Source: Massospora cicadina (lineage: Eukaryota > Entomophthoromycota > Entomophthoromycetes > Entomophthorales > Entomophthoraceae). From it: a stretch of DNA of 64,000 nucleotides. Shown here piece after piece: positions 45,421 to 56,279 of this stretch. A program made the translations under genes and the position numbers. The notes beneath the pieces were generated by a model. The model saw only the letters and a list, made by a program, of their open reading frames with translations. It searched no databases and was not told the DNA's origin. The stretch lies in the NCBI GenBank assembly GCA_022478985.1, contig JAKSZP010012123.1, forward strand, positions 1-64,000, given 5' to 3'. How positions within the stretch are numbered: the first letter of the stretch is position 1; each line of letters opens with the position of its first letter.

Positions 45421-45719
45421 ATGATGAGTATTGCCAGTGAGAGTGCTGACAAATACTAAGCAGGGAGAATATCCAGTGAGTGCTGATGATGCTGGCAATA
45501 AATGCTAATGATGTGGACAGGCAATAAATGCCTATAAATAGTTTGATCTCCCTCTTAACAAAAATATCTTCTATCTTTTATCTTCTGTCTTCCCATCTTT
45601 ATCAAGTTTTTAGTTAACAGTAGTTAGATTAGCTTGTAGAAGTGGGACTCATGATCTCCAGTTTTTAAATGCTGATTTAAACACCTGGAGTGGTCAGCGC
45701 AATCAACTCCCAACCTTGA

Positions 45720-46581
45720 ACTAGATGGAAACCCCATTTGAACTTGGGCAACTAGCAGCAACAATGAAGGACTGGAAGGACTGAAGAGGAGTAAACCTGA
45801 GGAGTCAATATAGAGGCCGCTGAACCACAATAATTGGAAATGTCCCAGGATAGGACCTCTGAGCTATAACGGGTGGTCATGCCTTAGAAAGAGAAGTTGT
45901 TGGTCTGCTGGGTTGGTGAGTTTCCCTGCAAATTTGTAGGGAAAGGTCGCTGATGATTGTGAAAAAGTGATGGCCAGCAGTCTTCATACTGTTTGGCCTG
46001 GCACATTAATGGAGTCACCTAGTATTGAGAATGAAAAATTCTCATTAAAGGGACCCAGATCAGCAGTAGTGAAAGGGGCCAAATATACCCCAGTACCTAC
46101 TCACCATTTTGGCACTCGAAATAAGGATGCAAAGGCGACCAAGAAGAGTGAGGGAGTAGGGCTGGGGCCCTGCTAACCGCTCCTGAGGCACACTGGGCGT
46201 TTCAGTAGAGATAGGGATGTTGAACATAGCGGGACTCAAGGCCTTACCATCCCAGGTCAAGAAGTTGAGTCTCCTGTGAAACCATCCTGTGGACATCCTG
46301 TCTGTACAGGAAATCTACTATCTACAAGAGAAAGAGTAGGAATGGGAAAACATGATCCTCCAAACTTTATTGTTCTGGTTGCAGCACTGTGGGGTGATAA
46401 TACGTGTAAAATAATTTCGATTTATAAATAAAATTCATTTTTGAATGGCTATGTGCTAGCCTTTACCTTCTCCTAGAATAAAGATTTCACATAACAGCCA
46501 GCGTATATGCACTGAACTGTGCACAGGATTGTCATAGATTTCTCTCAGACTTAGCACTCCTTCTCTTCTTTATAATACCTT
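45720..46581 (+). pseudogene. LINE L: N-terminal coding and start of endonuclease
   Basis: At 45723 ATG opens METPFELGQLAATMKDWKD before a stop. 45967-46176 is another piece rich in Lys and Pro. At 46290-46331 the plus strand reads VDILSVQEIYYLQE, the N-terminal motif of an APE-type LINE endonuclease. The frame then runs decayed to 46581, where element D is inserted; the endonuclease continues at 58732. Confidence 0.65.
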
Positions 46582-46991
46582 TGTTGGCGCTACAGTTCTC
46601 TAGACTGTCACTGAGGTCCAAAGGTGGCTTGAAGCTGCAAAATCACAAAAAGGTCAAGAAGGAAATGAAAAGTGGCTAAAATACTAAATATTTTATTAGG
46701 TTAAAAGGTGTCAAAATTTATAGGGTGAGTGGGGACACAGTTCCTCGAGGATTGTCATGGCCCCATCCATTTGGGATCTTTCCTGGTCTTCCAGATTGAC
46801 CACCTCGCTGGCATCCCCAGTGTATTTCTCCGCCACCTGACTGAATCAGTGGAAATGCCGCCCCACGTGACTCAGGAATTGGGGATGAGAATCCTGAAGT
46901 TGTTTTTGTTTGGATAGGCTCAATAGTTGACCCGTTACAGCTCAATTCATAAGTGAGGAAGTTAATTTGTTTGTTATCTCAGATCCTGACA
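46582..46991 (-). repeat. D 3' LTR
   Basis: TGTTGGCGCTACAG to GATCCTGACA (plus strand). The minus strand, in element sense, has CCTATAAATTTTG near 46712-46724, a plausible TATA box. Confidence 0.93.
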
Positions 46992-47004
46992 ATGCCCCCT
47001 CAAG
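46992..47004 (-). promoter_or_regulatory. D polypurine tract
   Basis: CTTGAGGGGGCAT on the minus strand directly before TGTCAGGATC. Confidence 0.8.
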
Positions 47005-47099
47005 ATCCTGTTGGAGGGGGTATATGGCTGAAAGAACTGGCCATGCACCTGATTGACCACATCCCTTGGTTGACATTGGCAATGGAGTACTCTGACTTC

Positions 47100-48060
47100 A
47101 CCTAATGAATAACCTTGTAACATCTGTACCAAAGAATGTCAAGCTTATTCTGTCAACCTCCAAGTTAATGGTAATAGAAGAGAGCAAGGTCACCTAATTG
47201 TGAAGCTGGTAAAGAGGGTCAGCCAAAATTAAATCGGGATATCTCTCTTCCTGTAGTGGTAACAATGTTTTATGTGGCCAGGGCTTGAAGCCAAACAATT
47301 TTTTTGGATAAGACCCATATTGTAATTTTAGAGTTCTCAGTTGTGGAGGTCTCAAGCAATGGCTGGACGATACTTGGTAGCTGAGGTGCACGCCCATATA
47401 GGGCTTCTAATGGGGACACTTGATGACTCGGTGGTAGCTTACCCTGTAGGCAAGCAAAGCGCTGGGTAGGTAGTGGTTCCAACGGGCCAGATCCAAGGCG
47501 GCCAACTTTCATAAAATGGAAATAAGAGTTCCATTAGTGCTTTCTACCGCCCCATTAGTAGAGGGGTGGTAAGGGGAAGATAAACTCTGGGTAGTTCTGA
47601 ATAGTGAGGTAAGTTCTTGTACTACATGTGAAGTGAAGTTCAACACATTGTCCAAAAGTAAGGTTTGGGGGCACCCATGCTGGGCAAAAATAGATCAAAC
47701 AAGGGGGAGGGCTGTGGCTTTGGCAGTGGCAGATGCGACCAAAATTGCTTCAACCCACTTGGTTAAGTGGTCCACAGCTAAGATAATATACTTATGGCTG
47801 AAACTCAGTGGGAAGAGGTCAACCACATCAATACTAACCACATTGAAAGGATCAGTTGGAGTGACAACCAAGTTTGGAATCAAGTATTGGCTCAGTCTTG
47901 TGATTGGCAAGTCATACATGCTTCCATGACCTCTTGGATGGTTTCTATCATTTGGTCCCAGTAACATCAAGACTTCAGAAATTTGTGAGTTTTTTAAAGG
48001 CTCCATGTCCCACAGTAGAATGGCCCTCTAGAATAATATCAGTTTGGAAAGCGGGGCAGA
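47100..48060 (-). pseudogene. D integrase remnant
   Basis: 47695-48006 covers the zinc-to-core part, with DPFNVVSIDVVDLFPLSFSH (first catalytic Asp) and IILAVDHLTKWVEAILVASA. 47270-47512 holds the post-catalytic segment (QVSPLEALYGRAPQLPSIVQ). The GHSTVGHGAFKK zinc-domain start is at about 47990-48030. Broken frames. Confidence 0.82.
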
Positions 48061-48779
48061 CATAAGGGAGCCACTTCTTATTGACCTTCTTGTAGAGAAG
48101 CCTATTCTTAATTTGGGTGACCGAATCATCCTTCAGAGTTCAGCTTGGATTTTGGGAGTTTCCAATTCCCACTTCTCAGGCCGACCTATTAAATTGCACA
48201 GCTGGTCCTCCTCGGGGGTTAAAGCTGCTGACGCCAGAATCCTTGAGATGCCGTCAGCATTTTGGTGAATCACGCCTGCATGATGGACAATGGTGAAATC
48301 ATAGCTCTGTAGTCGTAAAGCCAACCTGGCATGTCGTCCATCTGGGTCCTTCATTTGCTGGAGCCACCGGAGCGAGGAGTGGTCTGTAACAATAGTAAAG
48401 TGAGTACAATAGAGATAGGTTGGAAATGTTTGATGGCTGGCAAGATAGCCAGGCATTCCCTCTTGGTAACGCTGTAGTTCCATTGAGCTTTACTCAACAT
48501 ATTACTAAAATAGACCACAGGATGTTCAACTTGGTTTTCATCATGTTGGGCTAGAAAGCCCTGATGGCAACATCACTTGCATATGTAAACAACAAGAAGG
48601 GTTGATCAAAATGCAGGTGTACTAGAATAGGTTTAGTACATATAGCAGTTCTCAAGGCATGAAAACCCGTTCTTGTTCAGGCTGCCATTTGAACGGCACA
48701 TTCTTCTGCAGGAGGTAGAACAGTGGCTTGGCTATGTCAGCAAACCAGGGGATAAACTGATGATAATAGTCCACCATGC
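48061..48779 (-). pseudogene. D RNase H and RT thumb, left of E
   Basis: 48133-48483 encodes TIVTDHSSLRWLQQMKDPDG and HHAGVIHQNADGISRIL, the central and terminal RNase H motifs. 48484-48779 holds the first RNase H motif and the thumb (YYHQFIPWF) in degraded form, up to the E insertion at CATGC. Confidence 0.8.
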
Positions 48780-49476
48780 TGTCAGGGACTGGAATATCTT
48801 TAACTCAGTCTGGCATAGCAACTCGTAACTTGCCATGCCTGAGCTAAGAGTCCAGTATAACAAGGGAAGGATGCGGATAAAAAATATAACAGCTGTGAAT
48901 AAAGGTTTGTTGGGCCCTAATATAGGTTGTAGAGCTTTATCTAGACCAACCCCTGTTAGGACCAAGATACCAGTGACAATGGGTAATTATGAAATTGAGT
49001 TAGAGTAAATAGTTGGATTTTCAGAGTTGTTTAATTAATATATTCTTTTTTTAGTACTAGATGGTCCCAATTAATTAATATATGCTTGATAATAAAGATC
49101 CTTGTACTTTACTAAGGAAAAAGCAAGTAAATCAAATAAGTATTTAGTAGCATCTTAACTTTATTGACTGCAAGGAATGATTTTAGAAATATTCAGCTTA
49201 TATTCACTTTTCAGACTAATTGACTAGCTTTAGGGCTTACTTGATTTTTATCTAGCTTAAGATTCTTTAGGCTCTATCTGTCTTAGATAACTAAAGCTTA
49301 GACTAGTAGTCAACTGCCTATTTAGGACTACTAATTGACTCGTCTGACTTGTTATTCGTCTGCTATGTGACTTTGCTATCATCTTATATTGTTTAAGCTG
49401 ATTACATATATCATATATTCTATTAATAAGAACTGATATATCAGGGATATCTTTCATGTCAGGCTTTGCCCTGACA
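48780..49476 (-). repeat. E 3' LTR
   Basis: TGTCAGGGACTGG to TTTGCCCTGACA; inverted ends TGTCAGGG/CCCTGACA. Contains micro-insertion 3 at 49031-49083. Confidence 0.95.
49031..49083 (-). mobile_element. Micro-insertion 3: 18-nt core plus A-run, with 13-bp target duplication
   Basis: TTAATTAATATAT at 49031-49043 and 49071-49083. Between them (49044-49070) the minus strand reads TTGGGACCATCTAGTACT followed by AAAAAAAGA. The paired LTR at about 53950-53962 shows the empty site, so the insertion came after E had landed. Confidence 0.88.
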
Positions 49477-49490
49477 TTATCCTCCACCAA
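49477..49490 (-). promoter_or_regulatory. E polypurine tract
   Basis: TTGGTGGAGGATAA on the minus strand directly before TGTCAGGG. Confidence 0.7.
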
Positions 49491-49556
49491 GGCTGAAGCT
49501 ATCTTCAGTTTTTTTTTTCCAACATTGAAGTAGATTCTTTGAATTATAAGGTTTTC

Positions 49557-51091
49557 CTAAGGTTCCCAAGTACTTTCTTCAACAGGGTACCCTACCCATT
49601 TTACCAGGTACTGAATCTTTCCATAATGCTTCCTACTTTTAAGGATTGCTTCTACTTCATACTCTGGAGTCTCTCCTTTAATCAATGGAGGGGCAGCTGT
49701 TCTGATCTGTTGATGGGTTAGAGAGATACCATCTTTCTTATGTAAAAGGGATCGGTGAAATACATTGTGGATTTTCCATTCCTTGGGTAATGCTATTTGA
49801 TATGCTACCTTACCTATAATTCTCTCTACCGTAAAAGGTCCTATGCATTGGTGTGCTAATTTGCGTGATGGAACACTTATAGGTACATTTCTTGCATCTA
49901 GGTAAACTTCATCTCCAATTTCTAGAATCTTTCCAGGTACTCTTTTCTTATCAGCAAAATCCTTATATGTCCTGATTGCTCTTTTTAGATTTGCAATGCA
50001 TAAGGTATGAGTTTGTTGAATATCTTTAATAAAGTCTCTACCTGATGGGTTTTCTGAGATTTCAGTGAGGTTGGGTTCCCAATTCACATCATAACCATAA
50101 TTTGCCTTAAAGGGTGACATACCTATAGAAGCATGGTCCAAGTTATTATAGCAGAACTGGGCCATTGTTAGAAGCTCTTCCCAATTATTTTGTTCAGAAT
50201 TCACATACCATCTTAGATAATGCTCTAATACTTGATTTACGCGTTCTGTCTGTCCATCAGTTTGAGGATGATATGAAGTGGATAGACATCTTTTAATACC
50301 TAGGTCCTTCATTACTTGATTCCAAAAATTCGATGTAAATTGAGCGCCACGGTCTGTTATCTTTTCTTTGGAATGCCATGTAAAAGAAAGACATTTTTTA
50401 TATATATTTGGGCTGTTTCCTTAGCTGTTACAGATGTTTTAGTAGGTATAAAGTGAGCCATCTTTGTAAATCTATCAACGACTACTAAAATCGCATTGTA
50501 ACCATTTGAATTTGGTAACTCAACTATAAAATCCAAGGAAACTGATTCCCATGGTTTTGTTGCCATACTTAGGGGTTCCAGTAAGCCCTGTGGGTGTCCT
50601 CTTCTAGTCTTTGTATGACAACAGGTCTCACAACCAGCTAGGTACTTGATCACATTTTTTATCAAACCAGGCCAACGGTATGTTCTCTGAATAAGTGAAA
50701 GCATTTTATTTCTTCCAGGGTGATCTGCCATGCTTGTGTCATGGTATTCACGTAATATAGTTAGCCGTTGAGGACCTTCAGGTATATAGAGACACTGTTT
50801 CCAAAGTAGAAGATATCCTTTAAGTGAATAACCCTTTTGGTACCAAATGCTATTGTTGTTATTCTTTAAATCAGATATGATTTTCTGGCAAAAAGTGTCT
50901 TTTTCCTGGGCTTTGATCAATTTGTCCTCCCATTTTACTAGGACAAGGTGAGAAAGTTGATCTGATTTTCTGTTTGTTTTTAGTAAGACTTGAGTATTGT
51001 AGTATTCTATCTCCCCTTCATCTGGGATAAGATCTGATCTTCTACTTAAAGCATCTGGGACTACATTAATTTTTTTCTGGCTTATAACCAA
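49557..51091 (-). pseudogene. E integrase with chromodomain
   Basis: 50357-51091 carries the end of RNase H (NVVPDALSRRSDL), the HHCC zinc domain (MADHPGRNKMLSLIQRTYRW, LAGCETC) and the first catalytic Asp (SLDFIVELP). A frameshift near 50360 in an A-rich run precedes ITDRGAQFTS (second Asp). 49557-50312 has TDGQTERVNQVLEHYLR (Glu), the C-terminal domain and a chromodomain (YLVKWVGYPVEESTWEP) that may target heterochromatin by binding methylated histone H3, as known for chromoviruses. Nearly intact. Confidence 0.93.
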
Positions 51092-51105
51092 TTTCTAGCT
51101 CATAG

Positions 51106-51666
51106 TCAGCTAAAGGTGAGAGCCCATCTGTCTTGACATTTATTTAGTTGCTGAGGAGAGAAGAAGTAAGTTAAGTTTTTATGATCAGTCAGAATGGTAA
51201 CTGGATGTTTAGCCCCGCATAGGTATTTTCTCCAATGCTTTAAGGTCTGAACAATGGCTAACCTCTCTTTATCATAAAATGAATAATTACATTCAGCTGG
51301 GATAAACTTCTTTGAGTAGATGGCTATAGGGTGAAGCCTGTTATCATTCCCCTCCTGTAGTAAAACACCTCCAAGTGAAAATCCAGAGACATCGGTTTCA
51401 ACCACAAATGGCCTCTCATAGTCTGGCATTGCTAAAACTGGTGCTGTAGTAAACGCTTTCTTTAAATCATTAAAGGATCTTTCTGCCTTTGATGACCATT
51501 TAAAATTTACATTATCAGAGGTAAGTTGCGTTAAAGGTAATGCAATTGTTGAAAAAAATTTGATAAAACCTCTGAAAAAGTTTTCTAAACCCGAGAATCT
51601 TCTCACCTCCTTTCTGCTAGTTGATGTAGGCCAAGAAGTAATAGCATCAACATTACTTGTTGTCAT
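51106..51666 (-). pseudogene. E RNase H and RT thumb
   Basis: Motifs: GLENFFRGFIKFFSTIALPL (thumb), FVVETDVSGFSLGGVLLQEG, CNYSFYDKERLAIVQTLKHW and VTILTDHKNLTYFFSPQQLN. All RNase H acidic residues are present. A frameshift in an A7 run near 51072 separates it from integrase. Confidence 0.92.
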
Positions 51667-51679
51667 TGTAAACCCGTTC

Positions 51680-52260
51680 TTGCCTACAACATAACCAAGG
51701 AATCTACCTATTGTGCAAACTCACATTTTGATAATTTAACGTGCAAATTAAATTTTTTGAAATTATCAAATACTAGTTGAAGATGATTGAGATGATCCTC
51801 TTTGGAATTACTGTATACTAAGATATCATCTAGGTAAGCAACACAAAATTGGTCCATGTAGCCTCCTAGTACAGTATTGATCATCTGTTGGAATGTGCTA
51901 GGTGCGTTGCATAAACCAAATGGCATTACAAGATATTCATACAGTCCAAATTTTGTTTTAAAGGCAGTATTCCACTCATCTCCTTCTTTGGTTCAGATTT
52001 GATTAAATGCATCTATAAGATCAATTTTTGAAAATATTGTTGCCCCAGAAAATTGGTCGCTGAGGTGGTCTGCATCAGGTAAGGGATACCTGTTTTTTAT
52101 AGCGATATCATTAAGCTTCTGGTAATTGACACATGGACGTAAGCCTCCATCTTTCTTACTAACAAATAAAAGTGGTGATGAGCATGGGGATCGTAAAACT
52201 CTGATAAAACCTTTGCTTAGCATGGTATTTAAGTATTCTTACAAAGCTTTTTGTCCCGTT
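51680..52260 (-). pseudogene. E reverse transcriptase
   Basis: 51993-52223 holds the fingers and motif A (PLLFVSKKDGGLRPCVNYQK, FSKIDLIDAFNQI). A stop just before 51990 separates 51708-51926, with MPFGLCNAPSTFQQMINTVL and FCVAYLDDILVYSNSKEDHL, YLDD intact. Confidence 0.92.
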
Positions 52261-52459
52261 GATTACATCTGTAGATTGGGCCATGAGTAGGCTGTTTACT
52301 TGGAACCAATTCTATTGCATGCTCAAATAGGCTATGCTGGGGTAGTTAATTGGCTTCCTCTTCGCTGAAAACCGAAGCCCCTTGCCTTAAGTACTTAGGA
52401 ATAGTTGCTTTACAGGCCTCCAACTCTATAATTGAAGTATCAGCAATTAACAGCCCAGA

Positions 52460-52891
52460 TCATCTTGCTTTAATCGAAGGCCAAATTTCCTTTTTCCCAT
52501 TAAAGCTAACAACAACGGCATGTTTCTCATACTGGTACTGAAGTTTGATCTGACATGTCCAGTTATATTCAATTATTACTGGTTGATTAGTTTCCTTAAG
52601 CACCCAGAACTCAACATCTGAGGTATAGGAACCAATATTAAGCCTAATGGGCTGATCAGAACGATAGGTGTCAATAATTTCCCCATTCCCAAGAGTTACA
52701 TCTAGCGATTCAATTCCTTTTGTACATTTTAAACTTTCTAGTAATTTCTCAGAGATGAAATTTCTAGATGCGCCTGTATCTATTAAAGCCTCTGTGCATT
52801 CTTTATATTCATCATATCTTAGAGCTACATATAAAATAGGATAAGGCTGATCATTGTTCTTTAATGGAAATCTAGCAGAAACTGTTTTCAC
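52460..52891 (-). pseudogene. E aspartic protease
   Basis: 143-aa frame with ECTEALIDTGASRNFISEKL, a complete D-T-G-A active site, and the flap/C-terminal segment (LNIGSYTSDVEFWVLKETNQ). Cleaves the Gag-Pol polyprotein. Open and catalytically complete; separated from gag by the stop at 52907. Confidence 0.88.
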
Positions 52892-52899
52892 TGAGCATT

Positions 52900-53640
52900 C
52901 ATTTTCTCAATGACCAGGCTTGTGGCAATTATAACATAGCTTTTCTTTGGTCCAACGTTGTTAATAGTTAGTTCTGATAAGTTTCTTTTCCTTATTTTTG
53001 TTTGAGTTAGTAGGTGCTTCAATCATCAGATTTGTTGAGGTCTCAATTAAATCCTGAAGAGGCATATTGATTGGATGATGTCTAACCAATTCTGTCCAAA
53101 ATTCATTTAAGCCTTGGCGAAAGAGAAGTGAACCCATCTCAGAATCTAAATCAGCTTTATGAAACGCATCAAAAATTTTTATATAATCCTCCATAGCTTG
53201 ATCTTCCTGTCTTAGCTTCAGTAGATTTATACGTGCTTGTAATCTTGATCCAGCTAGTGTTGCAGCAGCTAAAATTTGACACTTAAAAGACTCATAAACA
53301 GTGCATAGACTTTCATCTTCTTCAAGAGCCTTTACAAACCAACTAAGTGCATCCCCAGTGAGTTAGGAACCTATTGCCATCACTTTGCATGCATCATTGT
53401 GATAAGTGTTGGGGTAGATTTTGAATTGTGCACTTAATAAAGCTAGTATCCTATATAGTTGAGAGTGTCAACTTTTCAGGAAAGTTTAGTGTGGAGCTGA
53501 AGGGAATAGTATGATTAGCTACTGTCACAGTCTGCACTTGGTTGGGTCTTTCTGAGTTCCTTGATAGATTATCTGATTGAGACTCAAAAAACTTAAGCGC
53601 GCCTTAATTTACTATAGGCCTTTAACAATATATATACAGT
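52900..53640 (-). pseudogene. E gag
   Basis: The capsid-like domain (53195-53400 and 52961-53194) reads LTGDALSWFVKALEEDESLC, EDYIKIFDAFHKADLDSEMG and LLFRQGLNEFWTELVRHHPI, a typical Ty3/gypsy Gag. The zinc knuckle is CYNCHKPGH-stop-ENEC near 52895-52945; the TGA at 52907-52909 (minus) stands where related knuckles have Arg, most simply CGA to TGA. Confidence 0.85.
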
Positions 53641-53698
53641 TATTGTGCTAGTAGTATAAGGAAAAGGAGGTAATGTTTTGTTTGGTTGGCAGTCAATT

Positions 53699-54405
53699 TG
53701 TCAGGGACTGGAATACTTTAACCCAGTCTGGCATAGCAACTCGAGAACTTGCCATGCCTGAGCTAAGAGTCCAGTATAACAAGGGAAGGGTGCGGATAAA
53801 AAATATAACAGCTGTGAATAAAGGTCTGTTGGGCCCTAATATAGGTTGTAGAGCTTTATCTAGACCAACCCCTGTTAGTGAAAAGATACCAGTGACAGTG
53901 GGTAATTGTGAAATTGAGTTAGAGTAAATAGTTGGATTTTCAGAGTTGTTTAATTGATATATGCTTGATAATAAAGATCCTTGTACTTTACTAAGGAAAA
54001 AGCAAGTAAATCAAATAGGTATTTAGTAGCATCTTAACTTTAATGACTGCAAGGAATGATTTTAGAAATATTCAGCTTATATTCACTTTTCAGACTATTT
54101 GACTAGCTTTAGGGCTTACTTGATTTTTATCTAGCTTAAGATTCTTTAGGCTCTTTCTGTCTTAGATAACTAAAGCTTAGACTAGTAGTCAACTGCCTAG
54201 TTAAGACTACTAAGACCTGGCCCCAGGTGTTCTGATGTTCGATTCAAATTTGATAGGCTTGAATTGACTCATCTGACTCGTTATTTGTCTGTTATGTGAC
54301 TTTGCTGTCATCTTTGATTGTTTAAGCTGATTACATATATCATATATTCTATTAATAAGAACTGATATATCAGGGATATCTTTCATGTCAGGCTTTTCCC
54401 TGACA
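53699..54405 (-). repeat. E 5' LTR
   Basis: TGTCAGGGACTGG to TTTTCCCTGACA. A private 50-bp insertion lies at 54212-54261. The sequence just inside the LTR (minus strand AATTGACTGCCAACC) does not begin with TGG, so E primes differently from A, B and D. Confidence 0.94.
54212..54261. repeat. 50-bp private insertion in the E 5' LTR
   Basis: Absent from the paired LTR, which reads GACTACTAATTGACTC across the site. Contains the palindrome ACCTGGCCCCAGGT (54215-54228) and GTTCGATTC (54237-54245), which matches the tRNA B-box core. No target duplication seen. Confidence 0.6.
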
Positions 54406-54410
54406 CATGC

Positions 54411-55090
54411 CTAGGAATACCTGGATATTCTTTAAGCTTTGGGGGTGTGACATTCTCTCTATAGCTTCAACCTTGTCTGGTATAGGCTGGATGCCATCCT
54501 TGGAAACTGTGTGTCCCAGGAACCTCAGTTTGGATTGGAAGAAGAAGCACTTCTAAAGGTTAATCTTTATGGAAGCCTTCAGCAGCCAATTGAAGACTTC
54601 TCTGAGATTCTCGATGTGCCCATTAAAGGTTCAAGAGAAGATGGTAATGTCATCTAGGTAGATGAGGACGCATGAAAGCTTCAAGTCCCCAAGGATCCCG
54701 TTCATGGCGCTTTAGAAAGTGGGCGGGGCATTACAAAAGCCCTGGGGCATCCTTGTGTGCTTGAATAGCCCTTTTCTGGCTATGAGTGCACACTTAGCTT
54801 GATCCTCAGGGGTGAGCTCAACTTGCCAATATCCGCTGGCAAGGTCCATGGCGGAAAAGTACTGAGATCCAGCAAGCAGTTGGAGGGAATAATCAATTCA
54901 AGGTAGAGAATAACTGTCCTTCTTGGCAAAGGAGTTGAGTCATTGTTAGTCCATCACCACATGCTGGCTGCCATCCTTCTTCTGAACCAGAAGAAGAGGA
55001 GAGGCCCAAGGGCTGTGCATTGGTACCAGGAGTCCAGTGTCAAATAGTTGTTTGAGTTCCACTACCACCTGGGCTTCTTCAACCTTGCTT
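54411..55090 (-). pseudogene. D reverse transcriptase, right of E
   Basis: Minus strand: VLIYLDDIT at about 54640-54665 with both Asp, AMDLASGYWQ at about 54820-54860, and the fingers QDGSQHVVMD near 54950-54975. Frames are broken but the core motifs are readable. The C-terminal thumb continues left of E at 48779. Confidence 0.85.
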
Positions 55091-55099
55091 TTTTTGTAA

Positions 55100-56240
55100 G
55101 GTCAGGACTGGAAGGAGGGAGCATCCCCAGTTTCCACATGTTGTAGGACTCCATTAATTATTCCAAAGTTATAGGTTGAGGCAGAAAATAGGTCCAAATA
55201 CTCCTCCAACAACTCTTGAACTTTATATTGTTGGTATTCCAAGAGGTCCTTGCTGATATTGGTGTTGACCAGGCTTACTGATGAGGTGGCTCCAAGCCAA
55301 AATTTCTTAAGTCTCCAAAGCTTTAAGCATCAGCAATATCCTCTACCAGTAGAAGGCGGACATAGGCGGCAGGACTGTTTGGACCTACTATTTTGGGTTT
55401 ATCAGTAAGGTTGGCCAATAACACTGATATAGATCCGGCATAGGCTGGATTTAGGATCCCTGGGCAGGTTAACACCTCTTTTGTGGATGGGTTATCTAGT
55501 CTCAGATTTCCAATAGGTATCCCAAGGGGATGTTGATATGGACCCAGGTGTTGGCAATGAGTTGGGACTTCAGAGATACTGTAGTCGCCCTAGGTAAGTA
55601 GATCAGCATACCCTCTTGCCCATCAACAACAGGAGGGGGCAATCGGACTTGGGAGCCCCTAATGTGATATTTAAGCCGGTCAATTCAGCCTTCACTCTCC
55701 AGTAAACAGGCTCAGGATTTGACCTTGGTATTAGAATCATGAGAAGTCTCAAAGATCAAAAGGACCCAATGCCATAGTAGAGATAGAAAGCTGCTATCAT
55801 AATGGAGTACTGCCGAATAGTCTCAAAGAAATTGAGTCTTGAGTAGCAGGTCATAGCTATGTTTATATAAAGCGACAGCAGGGGTGTTTACAGCATGTCT
55901 CCAAACCATAACATTAAAGAGATTTAAGCTCCTATAGATCAGGTATATTGGGGGCCAGCCATGCCATATTCCATATAGTGTGGCATATTCAGAGCGATCT
56001 TTGTATGCTTCATTAACTTGGATGATATGACATCTGCGGGGGAGCCACTATTGACTATGACAAGGACTGATGTCTTATGAACTCAAACTGTGACCCAGGT
56101 AACCAGACTTCCAAACTGGGACGGCAGCATGAGGAACATAGGGAGTCATTGCAAGAATAGTAAGAAGTATCAATTTCTTTATTATTATTGGATACTGAAC
56201 CTTCTTCCCCAGATGCAGTAGCTCCAGGTTCATTCAAGAT
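55100..56240 (-). pseudogene. D protease and linker remnant
   Basis: Near 56030-56075 the minus strand reads SVLVIVNSGSPADV, an aspartic protease motif in which the catalytic Asp is Asn. The segment toward RT (55100-56000) shows no long frame. 56055-56237 is a Ser/Cys/Glu-rich piece before the protease. Confidence 0.7.
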
Positions 56241-56279
56241 TATGGAGGATCATTGAGGCTGGGTAGGGATGTCAGCATG

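Larger units (their letters stand above)
44703..45640 (+). promoter_or_regulatory. AT-rich promoter-like region with hairpin array and TATA box
   Basis: No coding. It contains an 11-bp perfect hairpin, four tandem units of about 125 bp, and GCCTATAAATAG (TATA box, 45533-45541) followed by pyrimidine-rich CTTCTATCTTTTATCTTC. It begins TGTTGGATTTTTAACC, so it may be a solo or partial LTR. It also lies directly before LINE coding sequence and could be a LINE 5' promoter made of monomers. No second LTR or target duplication was found. Confidence 0.5.
48780..54405 (-). mobile_element. Ty3/gypsy chromovirus E
   Basis: LTRs of 697 and 707 bp, each with one private insertion; both are 657 bp without them, and the shared sequence differs at roughly 20-30 positions by eye. 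Perfect target duplication CATGC (48775-48779 and 54406-54410). Order gag, protease, RT, RNase H, integrase, chromodomain. Catalytic residues are kept; the damage is a few frameshifts, mostly in A-runs, and few stops. This is the youngest autonomous element here. It sits in the RT thumb region of D. Confidence 0.96.

Noticed and set aside
44703..45640. Calling this region a definite solo LTR
   Set aside because: It starts TGTTGG and has a TATA box, but no CA end with a matching duplication of AAGGG was found.
49044..49070. Resemblance of the micro-insert (reverse strand TTAGTACTAGATGG) to the internal control region of 5S rRNA genes
   Set aside because: Only about a dozen bases agree, and in 5S orientation the homopolymer would be at the 5' side, which does not fit retroposition of a 5S transcript. 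Kept as a lead only.
53660..53698. Tf1-like self-priming site for element E
   Set aside because: The candidate AATTGACTGCC has only 6-7 base matches inside the LTR, not the roughly 11 needed.
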